A stretch of 9,842 nucleotides of DNA from Bacillota bacterium (GCA_023426005.1 JAFABO010000171.1:1-9842), one strand, 5' to 3'. Shown: positions 1-6,775, counted from the stretch's first letter. Program-made: numbers and translations. Notes: generated from the letters alone by a model not told the origin.

Positions 1-63
1 AAAAACTTCAGGCTTTACATATGTGGTTGCTGCATGATCTAAATAAATAACTCTGTTTCCCAT
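1..63 (-). CDS. nifS: Cysteine desulfurase, NifS/IscS type (N-terminus only, runs off the left edge)
   Basis: Only the first 21 codons are in the window. They start at ATG 63 and read MGNRVIYLDHAATTYVKPEV followed by F. The YLDHAATT block is the characteristic N-terminus of class V aminotransferase-fold cysteine desulfurases, PLP enzymes that take sulfur from L-cysteine for Fe-S cluster and other thio-cofactor synthesis. A good ribosome binding site, AAGGGAG at 72-78, sits 8 nt upstream of the ATG. The gene lies directly downstream of an Rrf2-family regulator on the same strand, the classic iscR-iscS style arrangement. The catalytic lysine and active-site cysteine lie outside the window, so NifS and IscS subtypes cannot be told apart. 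Confidence 0.88.
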   Translation of the reverse strand, partial: MGNRVIYLDHAATTYVKPEVF

Positions 64-121
64 ATCGAACACTCCCTTATAAATTTGAACTTAAAGAGGA
101 ATATATGAATCAGTCTTCAAG

Positions 122-137
122 TATTCCCTAATAATAT
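122..137 (-). promoter_or_regulatory. Possible regulatory motif upstream of nifS, shared with the site at 1114-1129
   Basis: On the minus strand this reads ATATTATTAGGGAATA, and it begins about 60 nt upstream of the nifS start. It matches 14 of 16 positions of ATACTATCAGGGAATA upstream of the ykuS-like gene. It lies between the Rrf2 regulator gene and nifS, where an Fe-S-responsive operator or secondary promoter would be expected. Its left part (TATATT or TATTAT) could also serve as a -10 box, but I see no good -35. The role is inferred only from position and similarity. Confidence 0.3.
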
Positions 138-164
138 ACCCTTACAAAATTAATAAAAACAGGA

Positions 165-614
165 TTATATGTAATAAATATAATCGTCCTTTCTTGTTTT
201 TTCCTGGTGCTGCTGTACAAGGTCGGCTACTGTGATAGAATCAACAACCTCGTTGATTTTATCCCTCAATTTGGCCCAAACCGCAGCTGTAACACAACTA
301 TCAGCCTTATCGCAGCTGACAGGCATTTCGAGATCTATACAGTCCACCGGGCAAAGCGTCCCTTCCAGGGATCTCAAAACATCTCCCACCGAAATTTTTT
401 CAGCAGGCTTGGCAAGCAGGTAACCTCCTTGAGCACCTCTGATGCTTTTGACAAGGCCGGACTTTTTCAAGGACGAAAAAAGCTGTTCCAGATAATTCTC
501 GGAAAGCCCCTGTCTTTCTGCAACACTTTTTAAAGATACCTGCCCTTCCCTATCATTGACGGCAAGATCAACTATGGCCCTCAGACCATATCTTCCCTTT
601 GTCGAAACCTTCAA
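165..614 (-). CDS. iscR: Rrf2/IscR-family transcriptional regulator, Fe-S cluster type
   Basis: Rrf2 regulators are winged-helix dimers that control Fe-S and cysteine metabolism genes. The N-terminus (KVSTKGRYGLRAIVDLA) is the family signature. The wing helix-turn-helix covers about residues 25-70 and includes LSENYLEQLF and RGAQGGYLL. Near the C-terminus are four cysteines in a C-x3-C-x8-C-x5-C arrangement (88, 92, 101 and 107 from the TTG start). This resembles the three-cysteine cluster-binding loop of IscR, so the protein probably carries a [2Fe-2S] cluster, unlike the cysteine-poor CymR type. I prefer a TTG start at 614 (149 residues): AAGGTG lies 6 nt upstream and the product then begins MKVSTKGRYG, as in relatives. 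A GTG at 623 would add three residues but overlaps that ribosome site. nifS follows on the same strand. The exact subtype (IscR-like versus CymR-like) is inferred. Confidence 0.9.
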   Translation of the reverse strand: MKVSTKGRYGLRAIVDLAVNDREGQVSLKSVAERQGLSENYLEQLFSSLKKSGLVKSIRGAQGGYLLAKPAEKISVGDVLRSLEGTLCPVDCIDLEMPVSCDKADSCVTAAVWAKLRDKINEVVDSITVADLVQQHQEKTRKDDYIYYI

Positions 615-620
615 GTTAAT

Positions 621-626
621 CACCTT
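621..626 (-). promoter_or_regulatory. Ribosome binding site deciding the rrf2 start
   Basis: AAGGTG lies 6 nt upstream of TTG 614. The alternative GTG start at 623 uses the last three bases of this site and has only a weak GGA behind it. Confidence 0.55.
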
Positions 627-631
627 AATTC

Positions 632-656
632 CAATTAATTTACTAGACTTTAATTG
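632..656. promoter_or_regulatory. Inverted repeat, candidate autoregulatory operator of the Rrf2 gene
   Basis: CAATTAA (632-638) and TTAATTG (650-656) form a perfect 7-bp inverted repeat around an 11-bp spacer. It lies immediately downstream of the proposed -10 box, where a bound dimer would block initiation. Rrf2 family members commonly repress their own genes, but the match to any known Rrf2 box is not clear by eye. AT-rich inverted repeats also occur by chance. Confidence 0.35.
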
Positions 657-685
657 ATGTTACCATATCACAAAAAGGAATTCAA
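657..685 (-). promoter_or_regulatory. Candidate sigma-A promoter of the Rrf2 gene
   Basis: On the minus strand TTGAAT (680-685) is followed after exactly 17 bp by TAACAT (657-662). Each hexamer matches the consensus at 4 of 6 positions. The predicted start near 650 gives a leader of about 35 nt. Confidence 0.45.
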
Positions 686-749
686 GTAGAAATATTAACA
701 TTTATATGAAATTACTCAAATTATTTTACTGTTCAAATTATTATATGCA

Positions 750-1031
750 CTAGAAAAATGAGCTGTAACACCTGTTTTTTAGCATGTAGTCAATTTCATC
801 TATGCTCTTTCCGTTTGCGCAGACAATAAAAACACCATAGCTGGATTTGCTGCTGGTGCTCATAACAGGGTTTGTATTTTCTTCAGTTATTGCCGAAAAA
901 TCAAAACGTTTCCCCTCATATACAACTGCATCTATAGGATTTCTGTAAGTATATAAGTCAACCACATTATACCCTCTTTGGGATAAGGCCTTTGACAGCT
1001 CTGTTAAATTTGACTGTACTGCAACTACCAT
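750..1031 (-). CDS. YkuS/UPF0180-like small protein
   Basis: The product is a 93-residue soluble protein of unknown function. Its opening VVAVQSNLTELSKALSQRGY followed by NVVDL, and then DAVVYEG, resemble the YkuS (UPF0180) family, whose members start with a short strand and a helix ending in GY-x-VV. The C-terminal part (about residues 66-88, with GKSIDEIDYML) fits the last strand-helix unit. It is somewhat longer than typical YkuS (about 80 residues), with an inserted Ser/Thr-rich stretch (NPVMSTSSKSS). The frame is open upstream to an ATG at 1070, but a textbook GGAGGTGG at 1036-1043 sits just before ATG 1031, so I take 1031 as the start. Assignment rests on general pattern similarity and is moderate. 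No catalytic motif is visible. Confidence 0.65.
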   Translation of the reverse strand: MVVAVQSNLTELSKALSQRGYNVVDLYTYRNPIDAVVYEGKRFDFSAITEENTNPVMSTSSKSSYGVFIVCANGKSIDEIDYMLKNRCYSSFF

Positions 1032-1035
1032 ATTT

Positions 1036-1043
1036 CCACCTCC
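1036..1043 (-). promoter_or_regulatory. Strong ribosome binding site deciding the ykuS-like start
   Basis: GGAGGTGG on the minus strand, with its GGAGG core 7 nt before ATG 1031. If the upstream ATG 1070 were used, this perfect site would encode an otherwise unexplained Gly-Gly-Gly. Confidence 0.8.
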
Positions 1044-1113
1044 GAAAACATTAAAGGGAATATTTTTCATCGTTAAGTACTAACTTCCGGAAAATATTTG
1101 TCCTACTTGAAGT

Positions 1114-1129
1114 TATTCCCTGATAGTAT
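1114..1129 (-). promoter_or_regulatory. Possible regulatory motif upstream of the ykuS-like gene, partner of 122-137
   Basis: The minus strand reads ATACTATCAGGGAATA, matching the nifS-upstream site at 14 of 16 bases. It begins about 83 nt upstream of ATG 1031, in the 136-nt gap between this gene and the membrane-protein gene. A shared regulator, plausibly the Rrf2 protein encoded between them, is inferred. Confidence 0.28.
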
Positions 1130-1167
1130 TTACAGAGGTAAAATATTTATTCTATTTTGCAGAGATA

Positions 1168-1434
1168 TTATTCTTCAGAATTATCCTCATTTTCCTGAAA
1201 ACTTTCTGCTTCGCCGGAATTCTCAGCCTCGGCTCCGGGAACATCCTCATTGATGTTTTCCCCTGTTTTTATTATCTTATTGCTTGGCAGGGGCTTGTTG
1301 GTGAAAATAAACCACACTGCAATTACTGCATATACTGCAATACTTTGCATGAGAAAAATATGAAATACCACTATGTTTAATAATAGTAATACAAAGCCCG
1401 CAAGTAGTATCCACGCCAGTACTCTTTTTTTCAT
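1168..1434 (-). CDS. Small two-helix membrane protein with acidic tail
   Basis: I do not recognise this 88-residue protein. It has a basic start (MKKR), then two hydrophobic segments (about residues 5-29 and 31-46, ending in VIAVWFIFTN). A polar, strongly acidic, low-complexity tail follows (about residues 55-88, rich in Glu, Asn and Ser). This predicts a small integral membrane protein with the tail on the cytoplasmic side if the positive-inside rule holds. The start is ATG 1434, two bases after the rarA TAG stop, with GGAGAGAG (1440-1447) inside the end of rarA as its ribosome site. The upstream ATG 1449 has GGAG only 2 nt away, which is too close. The arrangement implies translational coupling to rarA, but functional linkage is unknown. 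Confidence 0.72.
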   Translation of the reverse strand: MKKRVLAWILLAGFVLLLLNIVVFHIFLMQSIAVYAVIAVWFIFTNKPLPSNKIIKTGENINEDVPGAEAENSGEAESFQENEDNSEE

Positions 1435-1436
1435 CA

Positions 1437-2723
1437 CTACTCTCTCCATTTCTCCAACCAGTCTTTTATTTTGGCTTCGTAGCCGTTTGCAGTCGGGTTG
1501 TAATAAATTGTCCCCTTCATTTCCTCAGGGAAAAATTCCTGCTTTACGATATTATTTTTATAATCATGAGCATATTTATAGCCCTGTCCATAGCCCAGCT
1601 GCTCCATACCTTTGGCTGCGGCATTCCGCAAATGCATGGGAACACTCCCTGTGTTTTTTGATTCAACATCAGTCAGTGCTTTGTTTAAGGCCATATATGC
1701 GGAATTTGATTTCGGGCTGCAAGCAACTGTGACTGCCGCATGAGCAAGTATTATCCTGGCCTCGGGCATCCCAATCATCTTGACCGCCTGTGCTGCGGTC
1801 ACCGCAACCTGAAGTGCCGTCGGATTTGCCATGCCCACATCCTCTGAGGCGCATATTATTATTCTTCTTGCCAGGAATTCTACATCCTCACCCGCATACA
1901 GGGCTCTTGCAAGGTAGAATACAGCCGCATCCGGGCTGCTTCCGCGCATGGATTTAATAAAGGCGCTGATATTATCATAATGCTCTTCACCATTTTTATC
2001 AAAGCGGATTGCTTTTTTCTGAACGCATTCTTCAATGGTTTTCAAGGTTATATCTATAGCACCGTTTTCACCGAGCTCAGAGGTAAGCACAGCAAGTTCT
2101 ATGGAATTAAGCGCCGTACGGGCATCTCCGGAACAAACCTCACTCAGGTAGTCAAGAGCCTCCTCACTGATATTTATACTATAGTTTCCAAGGCCTCTCT
2201 CATTATCCCCTATAGCCGTTATGAGCAGCTTTTTTATATCTTCTTTTTCAAGGGGCTTGAGCATAAATACCGTTGATCTGGATATCAGAGCTTTGTTTAC
2301 TTCAAAAAAAGGATTTTCTGTAGTTGCCCCTATCAATACTATGGTTCCGTCCTCCACATAAGGCAGAAGTGCATCCTGCTGGGATTTATTGAAGCGGTGG
2401 ATCTCATCTATAAACAAAACCGTTCTGCCCTTTGAATTGAGCATTGAATTTTTTGTGTCGGCAGCTATCCTTTTTATATCACCAACGCCCGAGGTCACTG
2501 CGTTAAGCTTTTCAAAGCTGGACTGGGTAGTATTTGCAATGATCCTGGCCAGTGAAGTCTTTCCAGTACCGGGAGGTCCATATAGAATAATCGACGTAAT
2601 TCTATCGGCTTTGATCATCCTGTACAACATTTTATCCTTGCCTATTATATGCCCTTGACCAACAAATTCCTCAATAGTCCTCGGTGACATCCTGTATGCC
2701 AGAGGCTGTATCTTTTCTCTCAT
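1437..2723 (-). CDS. rarA: Replication-associated recombination protein RarA (MgsA/WRNIP1 family AAA+ ATPase)
   Basis: RarA is a homotetrameric AAA+ ATPase related to clamp-loader subunits. It acts at stalled or gapped replication forks. Counting from ATG 2723 (428 residues): PLAYRMSPRTIEEFVGQ opens the family N-terminus, Walker A is GPPGTGKTS (49-57), and Walker B is LFIDEIHRF (103-111). Sensor 1 is GATTENP (132-138), with a nearby SRS at 148-150 that probably holds the arginine finger. The C-terminal third has the MgsA oligomerisation region, including CASEDVGMANP and HLRNAA, and ends in a YYNP segment. Length is normal. A TTG at 2735 with its own AGGAG at 2740-2744 could add four residues, but ATG 2723 with GAGGAG at 2728-2733 is simpler. 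It follows the stalk-protein gene by 38 nt and runs into the small membrane-protein gene. Confidence 0.96.
   Translation of the reverse strand: MREKIQPLAYRMSPRTIEEFVGQGHIIGKDKMLYRMIKADRITSIILYGPPGTGKTSLARIIANTTQSSFEKLNAVTSGVGDIKRIAADTKNSMLNSKGRTVLFIDEIHRFNKSQQDALLPYVEDGTIVLIGATTENPFFEVNKALISRSTVFMLKPLEKEDIKKLLITAIGDNERGLGNYSINISEEALDYLSEVCSGDARTALNSIELAVLTSELGENGAIDITLKTIEECVQKKAIRFDKNGEEHYDNISAFIKSMRGSSPDAAVFYLARALYAGEDVEFLARRIIICASEDVGMANPTALQVAVTAAQAVKMIGMPEARIILAHAAVTVACSPKSNSAYMALNKALTDVESKNTGSVPMHLRNAAAKGMEQLGYGQGYKYAHDYKNNIVKQEFFPEEMKGTIYYNPTANGYEAKIKDWLEKWRE
1440..1447 (-). promoter_or_regulatory. Ribosome binding site inside the rarA 3' end
   Basis: GGAGAGAG in the last codons of rarA, with its GGAG core 9 nt before ATG 1434. 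The rarA stop lies between the site and the start, a stop-then-restart layout typical of coupled translation. Confidence 0.6.
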
Positions 2724-2761
2724 AAAACTCCTCAAAAATCTCCTATTTAAACCAAATTTAC

Positions 2762-4711
2762 TTATTTTTTTATTATAAAGGTTTTCCAGATATCTTTAAC
2801 TTCGTCAACTGCCCTATCAGTTGCCGTAAGATCAGGAACAATATCGATATAGCAATACGAATAGTCCCCGGCCTCAAAGCAATAGCAGGTCACTGCTGCA
2901 AAAAAATCCTTGTCGTCACTTTCAACCTTATATGTATATACTCTTATCTGATAACCCCTTTCACTGGCAGATGACTGAACCGGAGCTGCACCATATACCT
3001 TTTTCAGAACCTTCATTATGCCAAATTTCTCCTCATCCGTGAGGGACTTGGACAGTGATGAGTTTTCAGTCGCATAAACCATCACACTGGCATTTGTATC
3101 AGGCTCGGTAAAAGTGACCGAGCTTTCATCTCCGGCACCTGATTTGGTCCAATAACCGGGCAGTTTAACACTCCAGCTAAAGGTTTTGTTAATATATTCA
3201 AACAATTCGTCCTGCTGGGACACTCTTATACCGACATTTTTATTGGCATACTTTTCAAAATCACTTTCGAATTTTCCTTCATCCATAGAATAGAAATTCA
3301 TTTGATCTATGGTCTCTTTAAACTGGCCTATAAGCTTGTCATATTCACCTTCAGGAAGCTTGACGGTTATTTCATAAACAAAACTTCCCTTGGTGAAATA
3401 TAATTCATCCATAATATAAACCTTATCTCCCTGTTTTATACTGAATTTAAGGTTTCTGGCCTCAGTACCGGCAGCAGTGGCATTCTCATCGGACATGAAT
3501 TTATATATCCTGGCATTGAAATATTTGTTATATTTCCCCTTTATGTTGTTTACATATTCCTCAAGACTTCCGCTGTCCCCCAGCGTATTCATGGTTATTC
3601 TCATATAGTGTCTGCTGTCCATGCCAAGGCAGGCCGTCATGGGATCATCACTTGACAATACCTTATCCCATTTTGCGGGTACATTGATTGACCATGGCAG
3701 ATATTTGGCATCCAGGTTCAGAGCTATGTAGTTATAAAAACATGCCTTTCCCTGCACTACCTTGGAAATGTCCTCCACACCTTTTACTGCGCCTTTATAA
3801 TTGAAGCTGAAGGAATTCATAATATTTTCATAATATTTGTCTGTTAAAAGCTTTTCAGGCGTGACTGAATTATCATAACAATTTATAGTAACATAATAAA
3901 AGTAATCTCCCTTGTCAAATACTTTTACATGCAAGGACTCATCATACTCAGAAAGCCTTGTATACTGAAAGTATGGGACAGCGGCCGCAAGATCTATTTT
4001 TGAATTTCTCACCGAACTGTTGTATAGTATATCGTTATATAGTTCGGTGAGTTTTCTGCCATTTTTATTTTCTACCGCTATCTCAAAATAAAGACTCCTG
4101 CTCTCATTTGTAATGCCGACTTTATCAGATTTAAAGCTGTTGGATATTATTCTTGATCCCGAGGGTATACTTAAACTCCAGCCGTAAAAACTGTTGCCCA
4201 CCTTCGGGCTGGTAATGCCTCCGGTAAGAAAGGATAAATCACTTAACGCCCCGTCATCTTCAAGAACTATCTTTATACTGCCTTTTTTCAGGTCACTGGT
4301 GACAGTAACCGGAAAACTGCCCGATATAAACTCCAGGGGCACCATAGTTGATTTGTTTTTAACAGCAGGTGCTGCCGGCAGTTTCTTCTTTTCGGCATTG
4401 GAAATATATTCTGTTAAACCGATAGTTATCTCGGCATTCATTTCACCGTATATGACCTCAATAGCTTGACTTTTTTTGTTTACTTCAGCTCCGACGGCTG
4501 TTGTGATCCATTCCAGAGGTACCATTGCCGAATTGTTTGCCATATAAGGTTTTTCAACCTTTGATTCGTTTCCGTTAATTTTTGCAGAGGTGCTCCCCAC
4601 CTTGAGCTCGAGCACCAGTTTGTCATTTCCGGCCGAATATGTATTTGTCAGGCAGACTGCTAATATTGAAAACACAACAAGCAGACTTAATAAAGTTTTT
4701 TTTATTTTCAT
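2762..4711 (-). CDS. Secreted stalk-domain (copper amine oxidase N-terminal-like) protein with three related repeats
   Basis: The product has 649 residues. A signal peptide covers about 1-27 (basic MKIKK, hydrophobic core, cleavage near TYSA-GN). Residues 31-151 form a stalk domain like the copper amine oxidase N-terminal domain, with its paired motifs MVPLEWI (63-69) and MVPLEFI (123-129). No copper amine oxidase catalytic domain follows, which is usual for clostridial stalk proteins. The rest holds three units of about 130 residues that begin alike: GWSLSIPSG (177-185), PWSINVPAKW (339-348) and SWSVKLPGYW (512-521). Each carries a membrane-free alpha/beta pattern and the first two end in NSFSF- or QMNFY-like segments. 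The opening W-S-x-x-x-P resembles PsbP-like/DUF1795 domains, but that is tentative. The protein is probably extracellular and envelope-associated. The gene follows the HtrA-like protease gene by 75 nt with no terminator visible. The ribosome site AAGGA is weakly placed (11 nt from ATG). Confidence 0.85.
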   Translation of the reverse strand: MKIKKTLLSLLVVFSILAVCLTNTYSAGNDKLVLELKVGSTSAKINGNESKVEKPYMANNSAMVPLEWITTAVGAEVNKKSQAIEVIYGEMNAEITIGLTEYISNAEKKKLPAAPAVKNKSTMVPLEFISGSFPVTVTSDLKKGSIKIVLEDDGALSDLSFLTGGITSPKVGNSFYGWSLSIPSGSRIISNSFKSDKVGITNESRSLYFEIAVENKNGRKLTELYNDILYNSSVRNSKIDLAAAVPYFQYTRLSEYDESLHVKVFDKGDYFYYVTINCYDNSVTPEKLLTDKYYENIMNSFSFNYKGAVKGVEDISKVVQGKACFYNYIALNLDAKYLPWSINVPAKWDKVLSSDDPMTACLGMDSRHYMRITMNTLGDSGSLEEYVNNIKGKYNKYFNARIYKFMSDENATAAGTEARNLKFSIKQGDKVYIMDELYFTKGSFVYEITVKLPEGEYDKLIGQFKETIDQMNFYSMDEGKFESDFEKYANKNVGIRVSQQDELFEYINKTFSWSVKLPGYWTKSGAGDESSVTFTEPDTNASVMVYATENSSLSKSLTDEEKFGIMKVLKKVYGAAPVQSSASERGYQIRVYTYKVESDDKDFFAAVTCYCFEAGDYSYCYIDIVPDLTATDRAVDEVKDIWKTFIIKK

Positions 4712-4786
4712 AAACCGTCACGTCCTTATTTTCTATAATTTTATCAGGTAATCGCTCATTGCAGTTCTTTAAAACTTTTCTGACGA

Positions 4787-5926
4787 TTATTTTTCACCGA
4801 AAACTACATTGACTGTAAGCTGTTTATTGTCCCGGATCAATTTAAAGGCCGCCTTGTCTCCCGGAAGATATTTTTTCATTTCCTCATTGTAATCAATAAT
4901 TGAGTTCACCTTCACACCATTTACCGATACCAGCTTGTCGTCCACCTGAATGTCATACCGTTCAGCGGCTGAACCTTCCACAATATCCCTGACCGTCAGG
5001 CCCTCGACAGAACTGGGCAGTCCGTATTGAGAGGTTATGCTCTCTGAAAATACTATTCCCAGATAAGGTCTCTTGATTTTCCCGAATTTTTCAAAGTGAC
5101 TTATGGCATACTTGACAGTATCAACCGGAATTGAAAAATTAAGTCCTTCCACTCCAAATCCAATCAGCTTTACCGAATTGATGCCTATAACCTGGCCCTT
5201 CATATTTACCAGAGGCCCTCCGCTGTTTCCTCCGTTGATTGCAGCGTCGGATTGTATAAACCTGTACTCTCCGTCGGCTGACCTGTTCATCCCGCTGACT
5301 ATGCCTTTTGTGGCAGAGTTTCTTAAATTAAAAGATAAGGGTGTGCCGATGGCCACAACTTCCTGTCCCACCGAGACATTGGACATATCCCCGAAAACAG
5401 CCGGAGTCAGCCCTCCCTTGTCTATTTTGATCACTGCCAGGTCAAGACTGTCATCTATGGCCTTCAGCCTGGCTTTATATGCCTTGCTGTTGGAAAGGAC
5501 AACCACAATGGTATCCATATCCTTTACAACATGAGCATTGGTAACTATGTATCCGTCGCTTCTGTATATGACACCCGTTCCAAAAATCAGGTTGTCGGTG
5601 TATTCGCTGTAATCATAACTGCTTTCCTTAAGCTTGCCTATGATTCCTACTACAGAAGGGCCTACTTTGTTTATTATATTTGAAATTCTGTTTGTATCGG
5701 TATTTATTTCAATAGACTTATCGCTCTTGTTTACGGTAACACCATCGAGATTCCCCGTCAGACTGTCGACAAGTACATACTGTTTCCCGTTGAATTCCTT
5801 TACCGCATCGTTTACCTGTTTGCCGTCAATCTTCAAGGTTACATTTCCTGCTGCATATGTACCGGTTGTCATAAATATGATAGCAGTTGCAAGACAGACC
5901 GATTTTATAATAGTTTTTTTTATCAT
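4787..5926 (-). CDS. Secreted HtrA/DegP-like trypsin-type serine protease with stalk-like N-terminus and PDZ domain
   Basis: The product has 379 residues. A signal peptide covers about 1-26 (cleavage near TYAA-GN). A short stalk-like beta segment follows (28-75: NVTLKIDGKQV, then YVLVDSLTGN), about half a copper-amine-oxidase N-terminal-like domain. The S1C protease domain runs from about 80 to 280. The full catalytic triad is visible: His132 in TNAHVV, Asp162 in DLAVIKI and Ser235 in GGNSGGPL. A single PDZ domain spans about 286-377 (PYLGI, then GSAAERYDIQVDDKLVSVNG). Such proteases degrade or refold damaged exported proteins. This one is unusual in having a cleavable-looking signal peptide and stalk segment where many Firmicutes HtrA proteins have an N-terminal membrane anchor. 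The start ATG 5926 has an excellent GGAGGG site. The next gene downstream is the stalk-domain triple-repeat protein, a possible partner or substrate. Confidence 0.93.
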   Translation of the reverse strand: MIKKTIIKSVCLATAIIFMTTGTYAAGNVTLKIDGKQVNDAVKEFNGKQYVLVDSLTGNLDGVTVNKSDKSIEINTDTNRISNIINKVGPSVVGIIGKLKESSYDYSEYTDNLIFGTGVIYRSDGYIVTNAHVVKDMDTIVVVLSNSKAYKARLKAIDDSLDLAVIKIDKGGLTPAVFGDMSNVSVGQEVVAIGTPLSFNLRNSATKGIVSGMNRSADGEYRFIQSDAAINGGNSGGPLVNMKGQVIGINSVKLIGFGVEGLNFSIPVDTVKYAISHFEKFGKIKRPYLGIVFSESITSQYGLPSSVEGLTVRDIVEGSAAERYDIQVDDKLVSVNGVKVNSIIDYNEEMKKYLPGDKAAFKLIRDNKQLTVNVVFGEK

Positions 5927-5979
5927 ATTCCCTCCATAGGCGGATATTTTATGTCAGGATTAAATCTTCCCAGATTTCC

Positions 5980-6008
5980 ATTTTACCATTTTGCCGGAAG
6001 CAGTTCAA
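5980..6008 (-). promoter_or_regulatory. Sigma-A promoter of the HtrA-like gene (and probably the following operon)
   Basis: On the minus strand TTGAAC (6003-6008), 17 bp, TAAAAT (5980-5985). The -10 matches 5 of 6 consensus bases and the -35 matches 4 of 6. The start is predicted near 5973, giving a leader of about 47 nt to ATG 5926. No terminator is seen before rarA or the small membrane-protein gene, so this may be the main promoter for four genes. Confidence 0.65.
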
Positions 6009-6040
6009 TTTAATTTGCAGTCTGGAAATATTTACATCGG

Positions 6041-6760
6041 TCAGATTTTAAAAATATCTTCGAGAGGGATTTCCAGACCTTCGAACACATTTGACCTGAC
6101 AGTCTGGTTGTTTGTAAATGTGATAAAGTCTTCTATGACCTTATTTTCGAAATTATATAAATATATGGCTTTTTTTGATGTATCGGCCAGCCAAAATTCC
6201 TTAATCCCCGTAAGTGCATATAAATTGAGTTTCCTGAGCATATCATGCTTTCTGGAGGAGGGAGAGAGAACTTCCACGACAAGTGTGGGTATACCCCAAT
6301 ACTTCCCTTTTTCATCTATTTTTTCAGTATCACAGATGACCAGCATATCCGGCTGAACAACATTTTTGTTGTTATCTCCCTTGATCAGGGTAACGTCAAA
6401 AGGTGAAGTCAGAGGTCTGTACTTTTTATCTTTGAACCAGATATAGAAGTAACCGCTGATTTCAGCGATGGCCCTTTGGTGGCCATAACTGGGTGAGGCC
6501 AGCAGAAAAAGCTCTCCGTCAATAAGCTCATACCTCTTGTCAGATTCCTGGGTAAGCTTCGTGAATTCCTCATAGGTAATCCTGGGACCGTCCTCATTCT
6601 CGTATATGCAGCACTCTTCCCCCACCCTGTCAGTGGTGCTGCAGGGAACCAATCTTGCTATATCCTTGCTGTTTTTAGTTATGATGATTTCTTCAGAGGC
6701 AGAAGCCAATGCCAGATATTTTCCAAAGTTATTTTGAACCTCCGTTGATGTTACTCTCAT
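6041..6760 (-). CDS. Phd/YefM-like antitoxin domain fused to Uma2-family (PD-(D/E)XK) nuclease-like domain
   Basis: The product has 239 residues. Residues 1-40 (MRVTSTEVQNNFGKYLALAS, then EEIIITKNSKDIARLVP) match the Phd/YefM antitoxin fold: a DNA-binding helix pair, then the ITKN-G/S-K strand. Residues about 60-239 are a Uma2-family domain, a restriction-endonuclease-like fold. Candidate active-site residues are Glu78 and Glu83 (YELIDGE), Asp122 (PFDV), Asp138 (QPD), Glu163 (VVEVLSPSS) and Lys177 (RKLNLY), so the domain appears intact. No separate toxin or antitoxin gene is adjacent. The start is ATG 6760 with AAAGGAG 8 nt upstream. An in-frame ATG at 6793 lacks a ribosome site and would add 11 unrelated residues. 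A near-consensus promoter with repeated motifs lies upstream. Uma2 function is poorly known, and nuclease activity is a family-based inference. Confidence 0.87.
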   Translation of the reverse strand: MRVTSTEVQNNFGKYLALASASEEIIITKNSKDIARLVPCSTTDRVGEECCIYENEDGPRITYEEFTKLTQESDKRYELIDGELFLLASPSYGHQRAIAEISGYFYIWFKDKKYRPLTSPFDVTLIKGDNNKNVVQPDMLVICDTEKIDEKGKYWGIPTLVVEVLSPSSRKHDMLRKLNLYALTGIKEFWLADTSKKAIYLYNFENKVIEDFITFTNNQTVRSNVFEGLEIPLEDIFKI

Positions 6761-6768
6761 AATCAAAG

Positions 6769-6775
6769 CTCCTTT
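6769..6775 (-). promoter_or_regulatory. Ribosome binding site deciding the Phd-Uma2 start
   Basis: AAAGGAG 8 nt before ATG 6760. With this start the protein opens exactly at the Phd-like MRVTSTEVQ. The earlier ATG at 6793 has no comparable site. Confidence 0.8.

Noticed and set aside
716..742. Direct repeat TCAAATTATT at 716-725 and 733-742
   Set aside because: A short AT-rich repeat with 17-bp period in AT-rich intergenic DNA. It may provide alternative -35-like sequences for rrf2 but is not distinctive.
4712..4786. Separate promoter for the stalk-domain repeat protein
   Set aside because: A TAAAAT is present but no -35 at suitable spacing; co-transcription with the protease gene is simpler.
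5103..5534. Open frame of 143 codons on the plus strand inside the protease gene
   Set aside because: It lies antisense to the well-supported catalytic domain, lacks a ribosome site and has low-complexity composition expected from a mirrored frame.
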